A DNA stretch of 64,000 bases from CAIQQQ01 sp037445025. GTDB taxonomy: Bacteria > Pseudomonadota > Alphaproteobacteria > Acetobacterales > Acetobacteraceae. The translations under genes and the position numbers were made by a program. The notes beneath the pieces were generated by a model that did not search any database, was not told where the DNA came from, and saw nothing but the letters and a program-made list of their open reading frames with translations. Location of the stretch: NCBI GenBank assembly GCA_037445025.1, contig JBBILI010000021.1, forward strand, positions 1 through 64,000. Reading direction: 5' to 3'. Of this stretch, positions 58,737 through 64,000 are shown piece by piece (the first letter of the stretch is position 1; every line of letters begins with the position of its first letter).

Positions 58737-60097
58737 GCCGCAACTCTAGCGGCACGCTGCGCTGCAGCAAGCACCCTGCTGCGAAAACGCCAGGTCAGCA
58801 GCACCGCCGCCACGCTCAGGCCGACGAGCAGGCCGATCCACATGCCGCGCGCCTGCATTCCGCCGGGAAATGCCAAGGCGAGGCCAATCGGCATGCCGAT
58901 GCCCCAATAGGCGAACAGGGTGATGGCCACCGGCACCCGCGCATCCTTCAGCCCGCGCAGCGCGCCGTTGGCTGCGACCTGCATGCCGTCGGACAGCTGG
59001 AACAGCCCGGCGAGACCGAGGAGCGAGACGGTGGCGGCCTGGACCGTGGGATCGGACGAATAGAGCCCGGCGATCGCCCAGGGCAGGCTCAGCATCGCCA
59101 CCGCGGCCACCAGTTGCACCGCCAGCGCGAGCGCGATGCCGACCAGGCCGGCAAGACGCGCCGCCTCCGGCTGTCCGGCCCCCATGGCGCGGCCGACGCG
59201 CACGGTGATGGCGCCGGACAGGCCCAGCGGGACCATGAAGGTCAGTCCCGCCACGTTCAGCGCGATCTGATGCGCCGACACCGCGGCGGCGCCGAACCGG
59301 CCGATGGCGAAGGCGGCGAAGCTGAACAGGCCGGCCTCGAGCACCACGGTCGCTGCCATCGGCACGCCCAGCGCCAGCAGCCCGCCGATGGCGCGCAGAT
59401 CCGGCCAGCTGCGCCCCGAGGACCAGCCGATGCCGCGATAGGCCGGATGCACGGCCACATACGCCGCAAACAACCCCGCACCGAGCCACAGCTGCAGCGC
59501 CGTGGCCAGCCCGCTGCCCACCGCCCCCAGCCCCGGCAGGCCGAACGCGCCGTACATCAGCACATAGCCCAGCGGCAGCAGCAGGCCGAGGCCGAGTGCG
59601 CCGAACCACATGGCGGGGCGGGTCAGGGACAGCCCGTCCGACAGGCCGCGGAAGACCATGAACAGCGCCAGCGCCGGCGATCCCAGCGCGATGGCGCGGA
59701 TGAAGGCCACCGCCTCGCCCGTCACATCCGGTGCCAGTCCGAGCAGCGCCACCACCGGCCCTGCCCCCAGGCGCAGGCCCACCAGCATCAGCAGGCCCAG
59801 ACCGGCCGCCATGAACAGGGCCTGGCGCAGCAGGGCGCCGACCTCGTTGCGTCGCCCCGCGCCGACGAGGTGGGCGACGCTGGTGGGGACCACGAACATC
59901 ACGCCCTGCAGCGCCATCAGCGGCAGGATCCAGACGCTGCCGCCGATCGCCACCGCCCCCAGCACCAGCGGGCCGAGATGGCCGGCCAGCAGCGTGTCGA
60001 TCACGTTCGAGCCGAACAGCAGCAGCTGCCCCACCACCAGCGGAGCCCCGAGGCGGATCATGGCGCGCAGTTCGGTGGCGATGGCGGGCGGGAACAT
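58733..60097 (-). CDS. MATE-family multidrug/metabolite exporter (NorM type)
   Basis: A 454-residue membrane protein with twelve predicted membrane segments. Start MFPPAIATELRAMIRLGAPL; first-helix segment VVGQLLLFGSNVIDTLLAGH carries the conserved Asp-Thr in SNVIDT, the second half has HQIALNVAGLTFMVPLGLSG. These match the NorM branch, which couples drug efflux to Na+ or H+. The ATG 60095-60097 was chosen, as the long upstream open frame lies over the divergent SMP-30 gene. ATGA overlap with ghrA. Confidence 0.9.
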   Translation of the reverse strand: MFPPAIATELRAMIRLGAPLVVGQLLLFGSNVIDTLLAGHLGPLVLGAVAIGGSVWILPLMALQGVMFVVPTSVAHLVGAGRRNEVGALLRQALFMAAGLGLLMLVGLRLGAGPVVALLGLAPDVTGEAVAFIRAIALGSPALALFMVFRGLSDGLSLTRPAMWFGALGLGLLLPLGYVLMYGAFGLPGLGAVGSGLATALQLWLGAGLFAAYVAVHPAYRGIGWSSGRSWPDLRAIGGLLALGVPMAATVVLEAGLFSFAAFAIGRFGAAAVSAHQIALNVAGLTFMVPLGLSGAITVRVGRAMGAGQPEAARLAGLVGIALALAVQLVAAVAMLSLPWAIAGLYSSDPTVQAATVSLLGLAGLFQLSDGMQVAANGALRGLKDARVPVAITLFAYWGIGMPIGLALAFPGGMQARGMWIGLLVGLSVAAVLLTWRFRSRVLAAAQRAARVAA

Positions 60098-60251
60098 GGA
60101 AAACGTCTTCAAATGGCGGGCCGCGCTTATGCGCCTCGCGGCCGTCGCCACGCAACGCGGCGGTGATGAAACTTGCGCGACCTGGGCAAACGACGGAGCG
60201 CATGGCGCCGGCACCCCTGATATCGTTTCACGAACCAGCAGAAACCGGATC

Positions 60252-61152
60252 ATGACCGGAATGGACCACGATGGCGGCGCGTTCACCCCGGCCCCGACAC
60301 GGATCGTGGCCAGCTGGCCCGCCGGCACCTTCGTCGAGAACATCGCCGTCGATGCGGCCGACGATCTGTTCGTCACCGTGCACGACGCCAGCAAGATCCT
60401 GCGGGTGACACCTTCGACCGGTGCCGTGTCGGACTTTGCGCGCTTCCCCGTGCCGGTGGCCGGCGTGGTGTTCGATGCCGCCGGCACGCTGTGGGTCAGC
60501 GGCGGCACGCCGGGCACGGCGCCGGGCTCGATCTGGAAGGTGTCGCCCACGGGGACGGTCACGCACTGGTGCGATGTGCCGGAGGCGATCTTCCTCAACG
60601 GCATGACCCTGCACCCCGACGGACGGCGCGCGCTGGTGGCGGAGTCGCTGCTCGGCCAGATTTTGGCGGTGGATCTGCGCACGCCCGCCGTCGCGGTCTG
60701 GCTGCAGAACACGCTGATTGGCCCGCGCGAAATGGGACAGACGCCCCGGCGGCAACGGCGTGAAGATCGCGGGCGGCTATGTCTATGTCACGGTCACCGA
60801 GCGCGACATCCTGGTGCGCGCGCCGCTCGATGACGATGGCGGCATGGGCGCGGTGGAGATCGTGGCCCGGCATCTGCGCGGCGATGATTTCGCGGTCGGC
60901 GCCGATGGCGCGTTCTATGTGGCCACGCACCCCGCCCACACGCTCGTCCGCGTCACAGCGGACGGGGTTCGCACCACGCTGGCCGGCCCGGAAGCGGGAC
61001 TGCCGGGTTGCACCTCGGTCGCCTTCGAGCGCACGGCGGCCGATGCGCATTGCGTCTACGTCACGACCTCGGGCGAGCTGTTCTACCCGATCGACGGCGT
61101 GGTGCACGAGGCGCGGGTGGTGTGCGTGGAGACGCAGACCACGGCCGGATGA
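60252..61152 (+). pseudogene. SMP-30/gluconolactonase-like protein, frameshifted
   Basis: Two frames together give one beta-propeller. Frame 1, from ATG 60252 (or 60261), reads IVASWPAGTFVENIAVDAAD, FAAGTLWVSGG-like strands and MTLHPDGRRALVAESLLGQI up to LQNTLIGPRE. The homology then continues one base out of frame as PGGNGVKIAGGYVYVTVTER, DDFAVGADGAFYVATHPAHT and a final TGA. The shift lies within 60728-60750. Family lactonases or diisopropylfluorophosphatase-like enzymes need the whole propeller, so the gene is broken or the base count is wrong. Its stop abuts that of the RraA-like gene. Confidence 0.85.
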
Positions 61153-61845
61153 TCAGTGGATCTCGCCGGACCGGCGCAGCGCCTCGGTCATCACCGCGGC
61201 GTTGAAGCCGGGGGTGCGGGCGAGATCGAGGATCACCTTCTCGCGGCGTGAGACGAGATCGATTGCGTCCGGCAGGCGCTTCACGCAATCGGCGGGGATG
61301 ACCACGGCGCCGTGGAAATCGGCGTGGATGACGTCGTCATGCGCGGCCTTCATGCCGAGGACGTCGACCTCGATGTTCATGTCGAGCATGTGGACATGGG
61401 CGTGGCTGGGCACCACGCAGCCGCCGATGATCTGGAAGCCCGGGGCCAGCATGTCGAGATCGCGGAACGAGCCGTTGGTGACGCAGCCGCGGACGCCGAG
61501 ATGGAGGTGGACGGTGGACTGCACCTCGCCCCAGAAGGCGCCGAAGCCGGGGGCGTCGTCGATGTCCTGCAGGACGGCGATGGTCGGCAGGTCGGTGGCT
61601 GCGACGTATTCGTACCAGGCCTCGCGCGGCGGGATCGGGCGCAGCGGCTTCTCGCGCGACCGGATCAGGCCGGTGCGGGCGAGGCCCACGATGGGTTTCA
61701 GTTTGCGGTCGGCGGCGACCATGTGGCGGACGGTGAAGCCCTGCGCGCGGCGTTCCGGCACCAGGATTTCGAGGCCGTTGCAGATGGTCGGTGTGTCCCA
61801 CTGGGTCAGCACGTCGAGGTCGGCGGTGGTGAAGGGGTGGGTCAT
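61153..61845 (-). CDS. RraA-family protein (aldolase/decarboxylase-like)
   Basis: A 230-residue protein of the RraA/HMG-aldolase fold. The key GVRGCVTNGSFRDLDMLAPG segment corresponds to the GxxGxVxDGxxRD active-site region, with Asp replaced by Asn-Gly-Ser-Phe before the conserved RD. FTTADLDVLTQWDTPTICNG forms the start. Members include RNase E inhibitors and 4-hydroxy-4-methyl-2-oxoglutarate aldolases; annotation as demethylmenaquinone methyltransferase is a known misnomer. The ATG is at 61843-61845 with AGGGAAA upstream. Confidence 0.8.
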   Translation of the reverse strand: MTHPFTTADLDVLTQWDTPTICNGLEILVPERRAQGFTVRHMVAADRKLKPIVGLARTGLIRSREKPLRPIPPREAWYEYVAATDLPTIAVLQDIDDAPGFGAFWGEVQSTVHLHLGVRGCVTNGSFRDLDMLAPGFQIIGGCVVPSHAHVHMLDMNIEVDVLGMKAAHDDVIHADFHGAVVIPADCVKRLPDAIDLVSRREKVILDLARTPGFNAAVMTEALRRSGEIH

Positions 61846-61978
61846 GGCGTTTCCCTGTTGATTTTCGGGAAGCTTGCCGGCTGTGGCGGCGTGAGGCAAT
61901 GGCGCGGGGGGTTTTCCCGGGGGCGGCGCCGTCGCACCATGCGGGCAGGCGAAACTTCGCCGATCCAGGGAGACCACC

Positions 61979-62305
61979 ATGATCTATGAGCTGCGCATCT
62001 ACACCACCATTCCCGGGCGGATGCCCAACCTGCTGGCGCGGTTTCGCGACCATACGCTGCGCATCTGGGACCGGTTCGGCATCAGGCAGGCGGGGTTTTT
62101 CACCACGCTGGTGGGGCCGAACAACAACGATCTGACCTATATGCTGCCGTGGGAGTCGCTGGCCGAGCGTGAGGCGAAGTTCAACGCGTTTCTGGCTGAT
62201 CCGGAGTGGAATGCGGTGAAGGCGGAGAGCGAGAAGGATGGGCCGATCAATGCGCAGATCGCGAGTTCGTTTTTGATTCCGACGGATTTCTCGAAGGTTA
62301 AGTGA
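61979..62305 (+). CDS. NIPSNAP family protein
   Basis: A 108-residue dimeric alpha-beta barrel-type protein. MIYELRIYTTIPGRMPNLLA and FRDHTLRIWDRFGIRQAGFF are the NIPSNAP opening (YELRxYxxxPGxxxxLxxRF), followed by LTYMLPWESLAEREAKFNAF. Bacterial members occur with catabolic genes and have no settled reaction. GGGAGA lies upstream of the ATG. It is divergent from the RraA-like gene across 133 bases and may share its control. Confidence 0.88.
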   Translation: MIYELRIYTTIPGRMPNLLARFRDHTLRIWDRFGIRQAGFFTTLVGPNNNDLTYMLPWESLAEREAKFNAFLADPEWNAVKAESEKDGPINAQIASSFLIPTDFSKVK

Positions 62306-62436
62306 AGGAAGCGGTTCTTTTTTGAAAAAAAGAACCAAAAAACGTTTATCCGTGGGGCTGGGCCTGTCCGGAGGGGGCGGGTCCAGCGAATGAAAGTCTT
62401 TTGCTTCTTTTCTTCAGAAAAGAAGTCCTTGCTTTC
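62306..62436. repeat. AT-rich hairpin repeat, copies 6 and 7
   Basis: A perfect hairpin GGTTCTTTTTT (62313-62323) with AAAAAAGAACC (62326-62336), then a GC-rich spacer, then AATGAAAGTCTTTTGCTTCT and the perfect hairpin CTTCTTTTCT (62404-62413) with AGAAAAGAAG (62416-62425). The block fills the gap between convergent NIPSNAP and DUF6065 genes and ends on the latter's TAG stop. The overall arrangement mirrors copy 3 in reverse. Confidence 0.85.
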
Positions 62437-63353
62437 TACTTCTGACTTTCTTCAATGACCGCACGCGCGTCGCTGGGCGAAAGACCGAGTTCCTGCAGCC
62501 CGGCGGCGAGCGTGTCCGGCGCCACGCCTTTTGCGAGGCCGTCGGCCACGGCGCGCAGAATGCGGGCAAACGTTGGAACATCGGTCTGCAGCGACAGCCG
62601 CGCGTCCGGTTTCGCCGCGGTGCCGGAGGGGGCGAAGGGGGCGAGGCGCAGCTTGGCCTTGTGGTCGGGCACGACCTGGCGCTCGGTCATGTCGATGCCG
62701 CGGTAGTAGCGTTTCTGCCATTTCTCGCTCGGTGTGGCCGGTGGGTTGCGTTCCATCTCCAGGCGGAACGCGTCACGCGAGGCGGACCAGGATTTGAACT
62801 GGGCCATCAGCTCGTCGGTCATCGGGGCGAAGCGGGGGCGGAATTCCTCCAGCGCGTTGCGCTGGACGGGGAAGACGAAGCAGAACGGCTCGCCCTTGCG
62901 GAAGCTGATCGGGTGGTTCCGCCGCAGGAAGCGCCAGTTCATGGTGAAGCTGTAGGGCGACCAGTCGGTCTCGATGACGCCGGAGAGGGGGAAGATGCCT
63001 TCCTTGGGGGCGTTGGGCGAGCCGCCGACGAAGAGGTTCCAGCCGGGCGGGGTGCGAAAGATGCCGAAGACGTGGAAGGTCAGCACCGCCTGGCCGAAGA
63101 TGGAGACGGGCAGGTCGTCCGGCTTCGTGCCGGGGCGGGCGTTGATGATGACGTCCTTCATGTCGGTGCCGCCGCGCCAGGTGGCGGTGAAGTCGGCCGG
63201 GCAGAGGATCTCCCAGCCATGGGCGTTGGCGATGTTCAGGGGGAGGCAGCGATAGGCGAAGCTTTCGTTGGTGCGGTCCATCCAGTCCCGCGTGGCCTCG
63301 GCGGGGCGGATGTCCATCTGCCAGCCGGGGTGGAGGTAGCAGACCAGGTCCAT
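62436..63353 (-). CDS. DUF6065-like protein
   Basis: A 305-residue soluble protein without signal peptide. It has DIRPAEATRDWMDRTNESFA, FAYRCLPLNIANAHGWEILC, GIFRTPPGWNLFVGGSPNAP and ALEEFRPRFAPM, a pattern I recall as DUF6065, proteins of unknown function often near small-molecule or Fe(II)-enzyme genes. The C-terminal ~70 residues (LSPSDARAVIEESQK) are a separate helical tail. The start at 63351-63353 gives MDLVCYLHPGWQMDIRPAEA. Confidence 0.65.
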   Translation of the reverse strand: MDLVCYLHPGWQMDIRPAEATRDWMDRTNESFAYRCLPLNIANAHGWEILCPADFTATWRGGTDMKDVIINARPGTKPDDLPVSIFGQAVLTFHVFGIFRTPPGWNLFVGGSPNAPKEGIFPLSGVIETDWSPYSFTMNWRFLRRNHPISFRKGEPFCFVFPVQRNALEEFRPRFAPMTDELMAQFKSWSASRDAFRLEMERNPPATPSEKWQKRYYRGIDMTERQVVPDHKAKLRLAPFAPSGTAAKPDARLSLQTDVPTFARILRAVADGLAKGVAPDTLAAGLQELGLSPSDARAVIEESQK

Positions 63354-63395
63354 GGCACGCCCCGCGCAATTCGTTCCGGCATGATACGGCCAGGA

Positions 63396-64000
63396 TCACG
63401 CAGGTGCAGCACAATCCCACAGGATCTGGCCGACCTCGCCCATGATCGTTGCAATGCGCTGGTTGGCTTCGACCAGCTGGCGGGAATTGCCGTGGGGCAT
63501 CTCGGTGGCATCGAAGGTGAACAGCGCGTAGGCGATGGTTTGGCCGGGAGTGCGGCGGATCAGGCCGGCATCGTTGCGCAGGCCGCGCAGCGAGCCGGTC
63601 TTGTTGGCGACGCTGCCGCTGGGCAGGAAGCGGGGGACGCGGTCCTGGAAATGCTGGTGCTCCATGATGGCGATCATGTCGGCGCAGTCTTCCGGGGGGC
63701 CGGCCTGATTGGTGGCGATCAAGACCATCAGCTTTGCCATGTCGCGGGCAGAGCTGGTGTTGTTGCCGGCGTCGCGCGCGAAGGCGGGAGAGGCGAAATC
63801 CATCGGGGTGGCCTTGGCGGCTTGCTTGACCTGGGCGTAGTCCACCGAGCCGTCCTTGGGCAGGTTCCAGCCGTGCAGGAACAGCTCGTGGCATTTGAGG
63901 CCGACATGGATGTCGTGCAGGCCCAGCGTGCGCATCCGCGCGGTGACGTTGGCGCCGCCGACCAGGCCGACCAGCATGTCGGTGGCGGTGTTATCGCTGA
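63396..64000 (-). CDS. Class A beta-lactamase-like serine hydrolase (5' end outside window)
   Basis: The C-terminal ~201 residues of a penicillin-interacting enzyme. SDNTATDMLVGLVGGANVTA begins at the window edge: SDN is the second conserved box of class A enzymes. KTGSLRGLRNDAGLI (in VANKTGSLRG) is the KTG box. The SxxK nucleophile lies beyond the edge. Between them is a helical region with TPMDFASPAFARDAGNNTSS where the omega loop would be; no clear ExxLN is seen, which argues for a beta-lactamase2-family hydrolase with uncertain resistance activity. Confidence 0.8.
   Translation of the reverse strand, partial: SDNTATDMLVGLVGGANVTARMRTLGLHDIHVGLKCHELFLHGWNLPKDGSVDYAQVKQAAKATPMDFASPAFARDAGNNTSSARDMAKLMVLIATNQAGPPEDCADMIAIMEHQHFQDRVPRFLPSGSVANKTGSLRGLRNDAGLIRRTPGQTIAYALFTFDATEMPHGNSRQLVEANQRIATIMGEVGQILWDCAAPA

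Noticed and set aside
58730..60166. 478-codon plus-strand frame opposite the MATE gene
   Set aside because: Gln/His/Arg-rich antisense frame with no recognisable motif; the MATE gene accounts for the region.

Overview
The window reads as GC-rich chromosomal DNA of an alphaproteobacterium, most likely a member of the Acetobacteraceae (Rhodospirillales). This rests on gene content and style: a short-form argC beside rplM-rpsI, a pyruvate dehydrogenase E1-beta with its own lipoyl domain, an ELM1-family gene, and an AT-rich TTCTTT/AAAGAA hairpin repeat scattered between genes together with CCAGAGGC..GCCTCTGG twin hairpins of a kind I associate with that family. No rRNA, tRNA or CRISPR array was recognised. 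The family assignment is inference.

Layout. 0-6 kb: the edge of an IS630-type transposase, a lipoprotein, argC, rpsI, rplM, a nucleotide-sugar-epimerase-like gene and an MFS transporter. 5.5-14.5 kb: a carbohydrate ABC transporter operon (binding protein, two permeases, ATPase) translationally coupled to a GH31 glycosidase and a decayed methyltransferase, divergent from a DadA-like FAD oxidoreductase. 14.5-22 kb: a PIG-V-like membrane glycosyltransferase with a small partner, then DUF6614 - Hsp70 - AIM24 - TPR-glycosyltransferase reading leftward, then a chemotaxis receptor split by an in-frame amber codon. 22-32.6 kb: a dipeptide/oligopeptide ABC cluster without a binding protein, an AI-2E-type permease, hyi-glxR (glyoxylate/tartronate-semialdehyde metabolism), DUF2147, a tartrate/malate dehydrogenase, ELM1 and pyrE.

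32.6-34.1 kb is a graveyard of mobile-element and gene fragments: IS66, IS21 istB plus its passenger ORF and right end, a possible recombinase fragment, and the last part of urocanate hydratase. Directly after it lies the most striking object, a gene of more than 12.3 kb encoding a secreted-type repeat protein of about 4,130 residues. It is built from ten ~240-residue super-repeats, a nearly identical 708-bp tandem duplication, five 87-residue repeats and a C-terminus that looks like a type I secretion substrate. No ATG is available at its start.

46.6-57.4 kb: an EF-hand-like exported protein, threonine aldolase, then a leftward run of nine tightly packed genes: pdhA-pdhB-pdhC-GNAT-lpdA-lipA-COQ10-like-ECF sigma-anti-sigma. 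It links pyruvate dehydrogenase, lipoate synthesis and a sigma/anti-sigma pair. Upstream is ftsB. 57.5-64 kb: a small charged-repeat exported protein, ghrA, a MATE exporter, a frameshifted SMP-30 gene, an RraA-like gene, NIPSNAP, DUF6065 and a class-A-beta-lactamase-like enzyme cut by the window edge.

Three genes are interrupted (methyltransferase: amber plus frameshift; chemotaxis receptor: amber; SMP-30: frameshift). These are either real decay or assembly errors. Assignments come from reading translated sequence and recalled family motifs; no database search was made.
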